Source of the DNA: Oligoflexus tunisiensis
GTDB taxonomy: Bacteria > Bdellovibrionota_B > Oligoflexia > Oligoflexales > Oligoflexaceae
Direction: 5' to 3'
DNA: 64,000 nucleotides
Assembly: GCF_001748245.1 (NCBI RefSeq)
Contig: NZ_BDFO01000001.1
Span: 3,373,198-3,437,197, forward strand
Shown: positions 9,058 to 17,827 of the stretch, piece after piece
Layout: each line of letters opens with the position of its first letter
Numbering within the stretch: the stretch's first letter is position 1
Position numbers and translations under genes: made by a program
The notes under the pieces: generated by a model
What the model was told of the DNA's origin: nothing
Databases searched by the model: none
Seen by the model: the letters and a program-made list of their open reading frames with translations, nothing else

Positions 9058-9735
9058 ATGGGAAATTCCTACGTCCGTCTCGATAAGAACAACGTCGCTG
9101 TCCTGCTGGTCGATCATCAGGCGGGTTTGCTCTCGCTGGTGCGGGACATCGAGCCCGACAAGTTTAAGAACAATGTTCTGGCCCTCGCTGACCTCGCCAA
9201 ATATTTCAAACTCCCCACCATTCTAACGACAAGTTTCGAGGATGGCCCCAACGGCCCTCTGGTGCCAGAACTCAAGCAGACCTTTCCGGATGCGCCCTAT
9301 ATCGCACGGCCAGGGCAAATCAATGCATGGGACAATGAAGACTTCGTTCAAGCCGTTAAGGCAACGGGCAAAAGGCAGCTCATCATTGCCGGTGTCGTTA
9401 CCGAAGTCTGCGTTGCCTTTCCCGCACTGTCGGCCATCGAAGATGGGTATCAAGTCTTTGTTGCCACCGATGCATCGGGAACTTTCGATGAGGTCACACG
9501 CCAATCAGCATGGAATCGCGTGTCAGCAGCCGGAGCGCAACTGATGACCTGGTTCGGCATGGCCTGCGAGCTTCATCGTGACTGGCGCAACGATGTGGAA
9601 GGTCTGGCCGCACTTTTTTCCAGCCACATCCCGGACTACAGAAATCTCATGACCAGCTTTTATGCCCGCATGCCTGCCAAGGGGCAGGACCGTCGAGCAC
9701 CTACTGTCGGTTCTGAAACCATTCACGTGAACTGA
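9058..9735 (+). CDS. isochorismatase-family cysteine hydrolase (YcaC-like)
   Basis: 225 residues from ATG 9058, which has AAAGGAG upstream; a longer in-frame start has no such support. The fold is recognised from AVLLVDHQAGLL (catalytic Asp), GKRQLIIAGVVTEVCV (Lys region and nucleophile Cys) and the DASGTFDE segment. E. coli YcaC-type proteins are cytosolic amide or nitrile hydrolases of unclear substrate, and this member keeps the Asp/Lys/Cys set. Probably monocistronic, with a possible sigma-54 promoter upstream. The 3' end overlaps the convergent AsmA-like gene by 35 bases. Confidence 0.88.
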   Translation: MGNSYVRLDKNNVAVLLVDHQAGLLSLVRDIEPDKFKNNVLALADLAKYFKLPTILTTSFEDGPNGPLVPELKQTFPDAPYIARPGQINAWDNEDFVQAVKATGKRQLIIAGVVTEVCVAFPALSAIEDGYQVFVATDASGTFDEVTRQSAWNRVSAAGAQLMTWFGMACELHRDWRNDVEGLAALFSSHIPDYRNLMTSFYARMPAKGQDRRAPTVGSETIHVN

Positions 9736-11461
9736 GGAGTTGAAGTTTGTAGTCATCGTCCTGCACCCCGATGCCTGCCGTGAGGGATCCATAACGCAGA
9801 AAGAGCTTGCCGCGTTTGTGCTCCGGGGTGCCCTGATACCAGGCTTCCAGTTTCAGATCGGAAGTTTCCGCTTTGAAATGATCGATGGCATAGCTCGATT
9901 CATCGGCTTTCAGATGAAACTGCGCTTCCAGCTTATCATCGCGAAAAAGCTTGCGGGACCAGTCGGGGAGTTTTGATTTGGGATCAAAGATCCAAAGGAT
10001 GGGCCTCAGGTCAGCGGCGTGCAGCTGGAACGTGCCTTCAAAGCGGGACGGTGTCACCTGCACGCGACCCTGCTGGAGCTGGAGCTGACCCACCCAGGGT
10101 TCCTCCTGGGAATCCTTGCCACCCGGGCGCACATTCAGCTTCAAAAGGCCGGTCGGGACCGTGAAGCCTTCCTGCACGAAATCGATGGTGGCAATATTCA
10201 GTTCCTGATGAATGCTTCCGTAAAAATCCCGGTTCTCATAGCTCACCAGCGCGGCAGGAGCGTCCACGCGTATGAAATTGCCCTGCGTGTTGGCGGAATC
10301 CAAATGCAAGGCAACCTTGCCTTCACCGGAGCGGAATTCAAACCCCAGGCCCTTGGGCAGAAAATGGTTAAAATAGCGAAGATCATGAACAGTGCTTTCC
10401 GGTAGAACGAGCGCCGCGTGCCACGCGCGATCACGGCTTAGGACATCACGGTCATCAGCCACCAGTTTCAGGTTCAGATCCCGGCCGCTGACATCCCGGT
10501 GGCCGTTCGCTTCGTGATCGATGCTGAAGGCCGGTATGGAAAGTTCCAATTGCACGCGGTCGTCCACAGCAAGAGTCAGTTTTCCCAGCCCGCGCACCGT
10601 TTCCTTCCAGAGTTCGGTCTCCATGTGGGGTGACTCAAAAACGAGCTCCGTGGCCGGACCCAGCTGTCCCTGATTGAGAACGATCCGACCGCTGCTCTGC
10701 AGATTCAAACCTTTGATCCGGAGCCAGGGCGCATCGACGATAAAACTCTGCAGAACCTCACCCTGTTCCAGCTCCGCCTGGCCTCTGAGATCCAGGGAAA
10801 GCTTGCGCAGAAGCTCATCCTTGGCCCGAAAGGGATCGAGTTCAAAGCGACCCTCCAGCTTTTCAATGTGGGCGAGCTTCTGCTCCTTCCAGTGGGTTTG
10901 CACCTGACGAAGCTCGAGAGTTCCGTCCCGAATTCGGACCTTGTCCTCGGCGGCGATTTGCAGTTCAGCCGAGACGTCGATGGAACCCTGGGCGGCGAAG
11001 GCTCCCACCTTGAGACTCTGCAGATTTCTAAAGGTCAATTCCTGAAAGTACACAGGCCAGCTTCTATCCTCGGTGTCCGAGGTGGGAGGCGGCGTGCCGC
11101 GGTCGGCTCCCGCGTCGCCTTCCGCCGACGGCTCTCCGGGCTGAAAGGCCAGGGATCCGCCCCTGCCGTTGGCAGACCAAATGATGATGCGCTTGCCGGC
11201 CAAAGCCAGAAGACTGATCTGCAGTCGGGCCTCCGGCAACTCCATACGCGTGCGTTCATCCTCGAACGTCAAACCTTTGACATGAATATGACCCGGCAGG
11301 TACGAGGAAGCCTTTTCATAGGCGAATCGCGTGCCTCCTTTTTGCAGAAGATCCTTGAATTCCTGGTTTTCGAGGTAACGATTGGCCGCGATGATCCACG
11401 CGATTTCCAGCCCGCCTAATACCAGCAGGACAACGGCAAGAATTTTACCCCAACGCCTCAT
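9701..11461 (-). CDS. AsmA/DUF748-like envelope protein
   Basis: 586 residues: one N-terminal transmembrane segment (KILAVVLLVLGGLEIAWIIAA) followed by a long beta-rich periplasmic region with repeated short strands and patterns such as LTFEDERTRMELPEARLQIS and LKLEAWYQGT. This resembles the AsmA/TamB/DUF748 superfamily, whose members form hydrophobic grooves bridging inner and outer membranes and help phospholipid or outer membrane protein transport. No enzymatic motif is visible. Start ATG 11461 has GAGGCGGAG close upstream. It converges with the isochorismatase gene with a 35-base overlap. Confidence 0.6.
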   Translation of the reverse strand: MRRWGKILAVVLLVLGGLEIAWIIAANRYLENQEFKDLLQKGGTRFAYEKASSYLPGHIHVKGLTFEDERTRMELPEARLQISLLALAGKRIIIWSANGRGGSLAFQPGEPSAEGDAGADRGTPPPTSDTEDRSWPVYFQELTFRNLQSLKVGAFAAQGSIDVSAELQIAAEDKVRIRDGTLELRQVQTHWKEQKLAHIEKLEGRFELDPFRAKDELLRKLSLDLRGQAELEQGEVLQSFIVDAPWLRIKGLNLQSSGRIVLNQGQLGPATELVFESPHMETELWKETVRGLGKLTLAVDDRVQLELSIPAFSIDHEANGHRDVSGRDLNLKLVADDRDVLSRDRAWHAALVLPESTVHDLRYFNHFLPKGLGFEFRSGEGKVALHLDSANTQGNFIRVDAPAALVSYENRDFYGSIHQELNIATIDFVQEGFTVPTGLLKLNVRPGGKDSQEEPWVGQLQLQQGRVQVTPSRFEGTFQLHAADLRPILWIFDPKSKLPDWSRKLFRDDKLEAQFHLKADESSYAIDHFKAETSDLKLEAWYQGTPEHKRGKLFLRYGSLTAGIGVQDDDYKLQLLSSREWFQNRQ

Positions 11462-11629
11462 GGCTCCGCCTCATCGTGGTACGGGGAAGCAACGCGCTTC
11501 CTTTCGCTTATAGAAAATTTGCGGCCTGGTGCCTAGATGTAGGTGAAAACCTACTCGGGCGGCATGGCGTTACTGCATCAACTTTCCTCGGGAATGGCCG
11601 ATGATAACTGCGAAGGCGAGGAATTTTTC

Positions 11630-14278
11630 ATGCGCAGACTTCTTATTCTGCTTGCTCTTTGGCTGACGCTGGGTCAGGCCAGGGCCCTTGCTCTGTCTCA
11701 ATTTCCCATCATCGATCTCAGTAGAGTTCAGGATAACGAAGGATTTTTCCTGGGTGGACAGGTGGCTTTTTGGGTCAATACCAGGACGCCGATGGATCCT
11801 GCGGTGATGGTCACAGGGCAACACGATGGCAACTTTATGCCTTCCGCGAAAGATATCCCCGGTCCGTCCCACCTCAAGGGCGAAATCTGGCTGCGCTTTG
11901 TGATTCACAATCCCGAGCCGCGGCCTCGAGCTCTGGTTTTGGAAAGTGGCTATGCGCTGACGGATTTTATCAGCTTCTATCAAAAGGATCCAAACGGCCA
12001 ATTGCTGGCCGACCATCGGGGCGACCGCAGCGTGTCGCGGCCGGATCCCTATGCCTTCCGCAGGCCGGCCTTCGCGCTCACAGCCTGGCCTGGTGAAAAC
12101 ATTTATTATCTGCGCTCCGCATCCCAGGGGCCCAACATACTCTCGCTTCACCTTTGGCATGAAGCGGGCTTTCGCGGCCATCGTTTCCTGGATACGGCGT
12201 TCCTGAGCGCCCTGTTTGGTTTCCTCCTGGCGCTCTTCATCTATAACAGTTTTCTGGCTTTTTCCCTACGCAGCCGGACCTACAGTTACTACAGTGCCTT
12301 TCTGCTGAGCATGATCCTTCTGCAGATGTCGATGCAGAATGTCTGGCCTTATCTGGTGAAACCGGAGTGGGCCGTCTGGCTCGATAATGAAGGCTATGTT
12401 ACGATCGGCACCTTCACCAGCTGCCTTTCCGTCCTTGTCACGATCGCCTTCCTCTCCATGAAGAAAATACTTCCGAACTTTCTGCGCTTTTTCCAGTGTC
12501 TTCTGATCTTCACCCTCATGCCTCTGATGGCCGGCCTGGTCCTGGATTTTGATCAGCAAGCGCGCTTCATGAGTGCCAGCGTCGGGGTGGGGTCCTTCTC
12601 GCTCATCGTGGCCTGTGTCGCGGCCATCCTGCGTGGTTATCAGCCAGCCGCTTACTATCTGCTCGCTTCTGTCACGTTTTTGGGTGCGAATATCTTTCTC
12701 ACCTTGAACCTGCTCGGCATCTATCACGTCCCCCATGTGATTCAATACGGAAACTTCGTGAGCGTTGTGATTCAGGGGCTTCTGATGTCGCTGGCGATCG
12801 GGGACCGTGTGCAGTTTATTCGGGCCCAGGCGGATGGCGTGATCCGCCGTCTGAACCAGGAACTGCAGAATCATCTGACCCACGTGGAAGCGCTGGTGGC
12901 GGAACGCACCGAAACCATCCGCACCATACTGGATAATGTGGCCAGTGGCTTTGTCATCGTCAATCGCGAGGGCAATATCGTCAAAGGCTTCTCCCGCTCC
13001 TGTCATCAGCTCCTGGGGCAGAACCTCGTGGAAGGGCAACCCTTTGTGAATCTTCTGCAGTTGAATCCGGTGGCACGGAAAACCTGGACTCTCGCCTGGG
13101 AACAGATCTTCAGCGACCTGATGCCCACCGAGGTTTCCCTGGCTCAACTGCCCTCACAGATCCGCCTGGGTCCGCGCGCCCTGCGGCTTGAATGCAAGGC
13201 TCTGCGGGATGAAGAGGGGCGAATCAAAACGCTTCTTTTGACCATACTCGACGTGACGGAATTGAAACGCAAAACGCGCGAATCACGGCGGCATCGCCTG
13301 CTTATCAAAATCCTGCAGGACCTCGAAGCCTTCCGCCAGTTCATCAATCATAGCCATGATTTCATAGCGCGTCTGAAGGTGAGCACGGATCCACGCGAAC
13401 AGGCGTTTCTGCTGCATACCCTGAAAGGCAATAGCACGGTTTTCGGCCTGACCCAGGTCGCCAGGCGCCTGCATCAGCTCGAGGAATGTCATGCGCTCAA
13501 CGCGACGGATATCCAGTCCATCGAACATCTTTTCCAGCATTTTCTCGACGCTCACGCCAGCATACTGAAGACACCTTGGGGCTCCACCCCACAGCTGGAG
13601 GCGCGGGTGACAGCTGCGCAGTTGCAGGAGCTGGAGGTTCTTGTCGAACGGCGCAACGATTCCGGATTACAGGAGGATGTGGCGGGCTGGATTCAAAATG
13701 TGGTCGCCAAACCGGTCCGAACGTTCGTGCAGCCCATCATTGAAAATTGCCAGCTTTTGGCGCAAAGGCTCAACCGCCCGGTGCGAATCGAAGTGCGCGG
13801 CCATGAGGTGCGCGTGCGTTCGCAGCAGGAGGAAAAGGCCCTCGAATTTCTCGTCCATATCCTTCGCAATGCCATTGTCCATGGCATGGATGAGGATCGC
13901 CGCGCGCGGGGCAAGGACCCCGTGGGTTCGATCCTGCTTGAATTCAGTGAATCCCCGCAAGGCCTTATGATCACCTGTCGTGATGATGGACGTGGTTTTG
14001 ATCGGCAGCACTGGGAAAGCAAGGCCCGCGCGGCCGGCGGTCCCTCCGGAGCGGCGCTGAGTCGTCTGAACTGGCTGGAACTGGTGGAGCTGGTCAGTCG
14101 CGGCGGGCATAGCACGCAGGACATGATTACCATGGAAGCCGGACGTGGTGTGGGTTTGGAAGGTATTATCCAGGCCGTCCGCGAACTCGGCGGTCGTATC
14201 CATCTGGAAACGGATCCCGGTCAAGGCACCTCCCTGCAGATTGAGATCGAACGCCACGTGGCAAATCAGGCGGCCTGA
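11630..14278 (+). CDS. 7TMR-DISM hybrid histidine kinase with Hpt and CheA-like ATPase domains
   Basis: 882 residues from ATG 11630 (GAGGAA upstream), which starts exactly at a signal peptide. Order: signal peptide; 7TMR-DISMED2-type extracellular beta domain (about 30-165); seven membrane helices (about 185-385); coiled coil; PAS-like domain (about 430-545); Hpt domain with phospho-acceptor His596 in HTLKGNS; CheA-like HATPase with N-box ILRNAIVHGMDEDRRARG (about 742), DDGRGFD (about 782) and GRGVGLEGI (about 838). No classical HisKA dimerisation helix and no receiver are present, so phosphoryl transfer probably goes from the ATPase domain to the Hpt His, as in CheA. The extracellular domain probably binds a carbohydrate or other small ligand. 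A paralogue lies at 56186-58993. Confidence 0.85.
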   Translation: MRRLLILLALWLTLGQARALALSQFPIIDLSRVQDNEGFFLGGQVAFWVNTRTPMDPAVMVTGQHDGNFMPSAKDIPGPSHLKGEIWLRFVIHNPEPRPRALVLESGYALTDFISFYQKDPNGQLLADHRGDRSVSRPDPYAFRRPAFALTAWPGENIYYLRSASQGPNILSLHLWHEAGFRGHRFLDTAFLSALFGFLLALFIYNSFLAFSLRSRTYSYYSAFLLSMILLQMSMQNVWPYLVKPEWAVWLDNEGYVTIGTFTSCLSVLVTIAFLSMKKILPNFLRFFQCLLIFTLMPLMAGLVLDFDQQARFMSASVGVGSFSLIVACVAAILRGYQPAAYYLLASVTFLGANIFLTLNLLGIYHVPHVIQYGNFVSVVIQGLLMSLAIGDRVQFIRAQADGVIRRLNQELQNHLTHVEALVAERTETIRTILDNVASGFVIVNREGNIVKGFSRSCHQLLGQNLVEGQPFVNLLQLNPVARKTWTLAWEQIFSDLMPTEVSLAQLPSQIRLGPRALRLECKALRDEEGRIKTLLLTILDVTELKRKTRESRRHRLLIKILQDLEAFRQFINHSHDFIARLKVSTDPREQAFLLHTLKGNSTVFGLTQVARRLHQLEECHALNATDIQSIEHLFQHFLDAHASILKTPWGSTPQLEARVTAAQLQELEVLVERRNDSGLQEDVAGWIQNVVAKPVRTFVQPIIENCQLLAQRLNRPVRIEVRGHEVRVRSQQEEKALEFLVHILRNAIVHGMDEDRRARGKDPVGSILLEFSESPQGLMITCRDDGRGFDRQHWESKARAAGGPSGAALSRLNWLELVELVSRGGHSTQDMITMEAGRGVGLEGIIQAVRELGGRIHLETDPGQGTSLQIEIERHVANQAA

Positions 14279-14417
14279 GGAGTCCCTCCTACACGCAACC
14301 TTCACCCATTCTGAAGGTCTGGCGCGCACAGCCAGGCGGAAACCCTCGCCTTCCTACAAAACCTGGGTGGGTGGGACTAGCATGAAAAATGCATTGATCC
14401 ACGGCAGGTGGTGAACT

Positions 14418-14915
14418 ATGTCTGAAATCAAAACGACGCTTGATACTTTATCGGATCCGGGCTTTCAAAAGCGGGAATTCCTGTTCGAAAGGGTAGGCTG
14501 GGCCTGCATGGGCATTATCCTGCTGGCAGCCTCTCTGGGCGTGTTTGGCAAGGGCGTCCTCAGTCAGGCGGAACTCAGGGGGAAGCAGTTTCACCTGCAG
14601 TATGATCGTTTCCTGCATCGTCACGACCTTACGACCCTGAAACTTGAAATTCCTCCCATCCATGGCGAGCCCGGTGTGATCGCGGTGGCCTTTCCGAACA
14701 CGTATCTCCACAAATTTCGTATTGAACACATTACTCCGGCACCCGAGTCGAGCGCGCATGGAGATCAAACCCTGTTCTGGTTTACAGCGACCCATACCGG
14801 TGAACCCACGACCATCCTGTGGAGTCTGGAACCGCAGGAAATGGGACGCCTCGAAGGCCGTATTTTTGTGAATGGCGCAGAAGGTTACGCCTTTCGGCAG
14901 TTTGTCTATCCGTAA
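14418..14915 (+). CDS. small membrane-anchored protein of unknown function, partner of DUF421 protein
   Basis: 165 residues: a cytosolic stretch of about 25 residues, one transmembrane helix (GWACMGIILLAASLGVFG), then a beta-rich extracytoplasmic domain with LKLEIPP and GRIFVNG patterns. AGGTGG lies upstream of the ATG. No enzymatic motif. The stop is 15 bases before the DUF421 gene, so the two are probably one operon and one complex. DUF421 (YetF-like) genes often have a small membrane partner like this one; that association is from general knowledge, not shown here. Confidence 0.7.
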   Translation: MSEIKTTLDTLSDPGFQKREFLFERVGWACMGIILLAASLGVFGKGVLSQAELRGKQFHLQYDRFLHRHDLTTLKLEIPPIHGEPGVIAVAFPNTYLHKFRIEHITPAPESSAHGDQTLFWFTATHTGEPTTILWSLEPQEMGRLEGRIFVNGAEGYAFRQFVYP

Positions 14916-14930
14916 AGGGACGCAAGGACC

Positions 14931-15383
14931 ATGGACAGCATTATACGCGGCACGATTACTTATTTCTTCGTCTGGCTTATTTTCCGCATCGCCGGCAAAC
15001 GCAGTCTGGCTGAAACCACCAGTTTTGATTTCGTGCTTCTGCTGATCATCAGTGAAACGGTGCAAAGCGCGTTGAATCAGAACGACAACTCACTGACCAA
15101 TTCCTTTTTAATTGTGATCACTCTGGTGTCGCTCGATATTCTGTTATCCGTGATCGGTTTTCGCCTGCCGCGTTTCAATCACATCCTGAACAGTCGTCCG
15201 GTTTTAATCGTGGAAAATGGCAAACCCATCAGGGATCGGATGGCGGCCGCCCGCATCGACGAGGATGATATCCTGGCCTCGGCGCGGGAGACGCATGGCC
15301 TCGAAAGCATGGACCAAATCAAGTTCGCCATTCTGGAGTGTCATGGTGGAATTTCGATAGTTCCCCAGGAGGCCCGCACTTAG
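14931..15383 (+). CDS. DUF421 (YetF-like) membrane protein
   Basis: 150 residues. The N-terminal half has about three membrane helices (FFVWLIFRIAGKRSLAE, VLLLIISETVQSAL, FLIVITLVSLDILLSV). The cytosolic YetF domain has the typical RPVLIVENGKPI, DDILASARETHG and IKFAILECHGGISIVP segments. The signature FRIAGKR(S/E)L and the penultimate G(x)ISI(V/I)P are diagnostic of the family. Function is unknown; members are implicated in spore or stress biology in Firmicutes. AAGGACC precedes the ATG. Second gene of the pair starting at 14418; converges with the RCC1 gene across a terminator hairpin. Confidence 0.9.
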   Translation: MDSIIRGTITYFFVWLIFRIAGKRSLAETTSFDFVLLLIISETVQSALNQNDNSLTNSFLIVITLVSLDILLSVIGFRLPRFNHILNSRPVLIVENGKPIRDRMAAARIDEDDILASARETHGLESMDQIKFAILECHGGISIVPQEART

Positions 15384-15418
15384 GAAAAAAAGAAGAGGGT
15401 GACCTGGGGGCCACCCTC
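15384..15418 (-). terminator. intrinsic terminator of the RCC1/peptidase gene
   Basis: Hairpin of 10 base pairs with one mismatch and a 4-base loop at 15395-15418 (GAGGGTGACC / GGCCACCCTC). On the minus strand it is followed by a T-rich tract (complement of the A-run 15384-15394). It lies between two convergent stop codons. Confidence 0.75.
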
Positions 15419-15433
15419 CGGAAGCGGGATTTA

Positions 15434-17293
15434 TCAACGACAACGCGGGCCTTCGGAAGTGGCCTGAATTGTCCCTGTACAGGGATTGATACCAAAGTGG
15501 AAATGGGAGACGTGGTAGAACTCCCAGGGATCCATCATCTTGGTAAACGTGAAGCGACTGTCGACCATCTGTTCGCCCTTGGCCTTGTGGAGATAGGACT
15601 CCAGCTCATGGATATAGGAGAAACCGGAGTAACGATGGCCTGTCACCTTCGCGGCTTCGCTATACATCATGTAGGTGAACCAGAACTGGGCCTCCAGATC
15701 GATCGGTGAGGTCGGATCATCCGGGTTTTCCAGGATGTAACCCATATCGACGTCGAGACCTTTATCGTGGGCATCCTCCTGCCCGTGCGGATTGGAATAC
15801 GGATAGTTCGTATTCACGCGCAGAACAGTCACCGCGCGATCGGGATACAGGAGCTCGAGAAACTTTGCGGATTTACGCAGAACCCAGTGAAAGTACCCAA
15901 AGCCGTAGATGTTGTTATAGTTGCTCTTGTTGATCGCATACAGATTCGACGCGAGCGGCAGGGCGACCAGCGATTTCGAATAATAAATCGACTTGCGGCT
16001 TTCCTGCTGCGCCCAGACCTCAAGATCATCCAGAGCGTCCTGCACGCGGCTGGGCGTCATGTCCATGTCACTCCACCAGGCGGCGGCATCGGTTGAATTG
16101 GCAAAGTTGACAGCAATTGGGGTGGCCGATTGCCGGCTGCTGCCCTGACCCAGCTGGCCGAGGAAGCCACTGCCCCAGCATTTGATGGCGCCGGTACTCA
16201 TCATGGCACAGGCATGCCGGGCGCCGACCGCGAGATCAATCACATTGCTGAGACCAGGAATGGTCACGGGCGTAATGGAACTGAAACGGAAGGCGTCCTG
16301 CCCCTGCTGTGGCGTGACGAGAACGCTCTTTTTCGTGTCCCCGCAAAGGCCATAAAGACAAAGACCCCAGCATTTCACCTGACCGCTTGCTGTGATGCCA
16401 CAGGTGGTTTTCTTGAAGGTATCGACCATCCGCCACTTTTCGGTGCCGACCTGGGTCCAGCTGCTGGCTGTATCGGACAGACCGGTCTGTTGATACCAGT
16501 TGTCTCCCATACAGAACAGCCGCTGCGTGGCATCCACGAAACAGGAGTGGGCATCCCCCAGAGCGAGGCTTTTCACCGTCAGCTGATTTGGGGTGACATT
16601 GGTGATCGGGAAATTCTTCTGGGTGGCTGCCACCACGAAACCCCAGCACAAAAGCTGTTGATTCGTCGTGATCGCACAAAACCCATTTTCGGAGGCGTGG
16701 ATGGATTCGGCCTTGGCTCCCAGCGCGGTCGCGCGGCGTGCCGTTCCCGAGTGATTGGTGATTCCGGCTTTTTGATCACCCAATTGATATTCTGAGCCGG
16801 CGCCCCAGCAGTAAACGTCGCCGGTCGTCGACAGACCGCAGGTCGAACCTTTCGCGGCGGCCAGCTGGGTGATCTTCACACCTGTCAGTCCTTGCACACG
16901 CGATGGCCGGAGAGTGGCGGAAGGGATCATGTAAGAGCCAAAGCCGGTGTTCATCCGGGACTCGCCATTGCCCGTGGCTCCGGTGTAACTGAAGCCCCAG
17001 CAGTACACCTCACCGGTTTTTTTTACAGCGCAGGAGTGCAGCTCACCGGTCGCGACCTGCTTCACATCCATTCCCAGACCGGGAACGAGGACAGCGTGCG
17101 ATTCATTTTCATGCTGGCCTTGGCCGAGCTGCCCGAGCAGACCGTATCCCCAGCAATAAACCTGGTTGTTACGGAGTGAGCAGGTGTGATAACCGCCAGC
17201 GGCAAGGGTGGACGCAGGGGGGCTGCCGGTGGCAGCCAAGGATGGTTGGGTCAAACAGAGAAACATGAGTAACCAGGCAAATCGCATCTGCAT
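15434..17293 (-). CDS. exported RCC1-repeat propeller fused to a MepA/M15-like peptidase domain
   Basis: 619 residues with a signal peptide (MRFAWLLMFLCLTQPSLA). About seven RCC1-type repeats occupy roughly residues 30-400, each marked by a C(W/M)G element followed by G(Q)xG, e.g. VYCWGYGLLGQLG and IKCWGSGFLGQLG, enough for one seven-bladed propeller. Each blade keeps paired cysteines. The C-terminal 200 residues contain HDKGLDVDMGY (about residue 515) and FYHVSHFHFGINPC near the end. These match the HxxGxxxD and HxH zinc ligands of LAS-type murein endopeptidases such as MepA. Expected: a periplasmic or secreted peptidoglycan-directed enzyme with a propeller for binding. AAGGAAAGC precedes ATG 17293. 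Confidence 0.75.
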   Translation of the reverse strand: MQMRFAWLLMFLCLTQPSLAATGSPPASTLAAGGYHTCSLRNNQVYCWGYGLLGQLGQGQHENESHAVLVPGLGMDVKQVATGELHSCAVKKTGEVYCWGFSYTGATGNGESRMNTGFGSYMIPSATLRPSRVQGLTGVKITQLAAAKGSTCGLSTTGDVYCWGAGSEYQLGDQKAGITNHSGTARRATALGAKAESIHASENGFCAITTNQQLLCWGFVVAATQKNFPITNVTPNQLTVKSLALGDAHSCFVDATQRLFCMGDNWYQQTGLSDTASSWTQVGTEKWRMVDTFKKTTCGITASGQVKCWGLCLYGLCGDTKKSVLVTPQQGQDAFRFSSITPVTIPGLSNVIDLAVGARHACAMMSTGAIKCWGSGFLGQLGQGSSRQSATPIAVNFANSTDAAAWWSDMDMTPSRVQDALDDLEVWAQQESRKSIYYSKSLVALPLASNLYAINKSNYNNIYGFGYFHWVLRKSAKFLELLYPDRAVTVLRVNTNYPYSNPHGQEDAHDKGLDVDMGYILENPDDPTSPIDLEAQFWFTYMMYSEAAKVTGHRYSGFSYIHELESYLHKAKGEQMVDSRFTFTKMMDPWEFYHVSHFHFGINPCTGTIQATSEGPRCR

Positions 17294-17482
17294 TGCTTTC
17301 CTTTTTCGATAAGTTGTGTTCGCAGTGCGAGTATAGATAACTCATTTAGAATGGTTGAGCTTTATTTTTCGGATTTCTTTGAATGTTTTGTGATTTTAGG
17401 CGTTTGGCACAAATTTACTGCATTTCACGGAATACATGCGTCAGTTTTAAACATGGTGGGCAAAAAAAGGGGAGACCGTGAT

Positions 17483-17827
17483 TCAATGCATGGCCTTGAC
17501 CATATTGAGAAGATCATCAATCGCTTCACCTTTGCGCCAGAAACCGTGGGTTTGATTGCAGGGTACATCGAGATCCGTTGATCCATATCCCGACATCAGA
17601 ATCACCGGGATATTGGGCTGGGTCTTTTGAATGTCATTTAAGAGACGTATGTAACCACCGCCTGGCATCACGGCGTCCGACAGCACCAGATCAATTTTTT
17701 TTTCCTGCAGATGCGGCAAAGCCTCGGGAGGGCTGTTGGCTGTGACGACGGACATGCCGCACTCCTCCAGGAAGAATTGCAACAGTTCAACCATGACAGC
17801 ATCATCATCCACCACGAGAATATTCAT
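17483..17827 (-). CDS. single-domain response regulator
   Basis: 114 residues from ATG 17827: MNILVVDDDAVMVE has the acidic pocket, VLSDAVMPGGG carries the phospho-acceptor Asp, LMSGYGS the conserved Ser, and WRKGEA the Lys. No output domain, so a stand-alone CheY/Spo0F-like receiver. Its start lies inside the 3' end of the upstream PAS-like gene (23-base overlap), indicating coupling. It could accept phosphate from one of the Hpt kinases in the window; that is inference. Confidence 0.88.
   Translation of the reverse strand: MNILVVDDDAVMVELLQFFLEECGMSVVTANSPPEALPHLQEKKIDLVLSDAVMPGGGYIRLLNDIQKTQPNIPVILMSGYGSTDLDVPCNQTHGFWRKGEAIDDLLNMVKAMH

Noticed and set aside
17405..17425. TGGCAC near 17405 as a sigma-54 site
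   Set aside because: The GC of the -12 element is 2 bases too far away, and no plus-strand gene follows.
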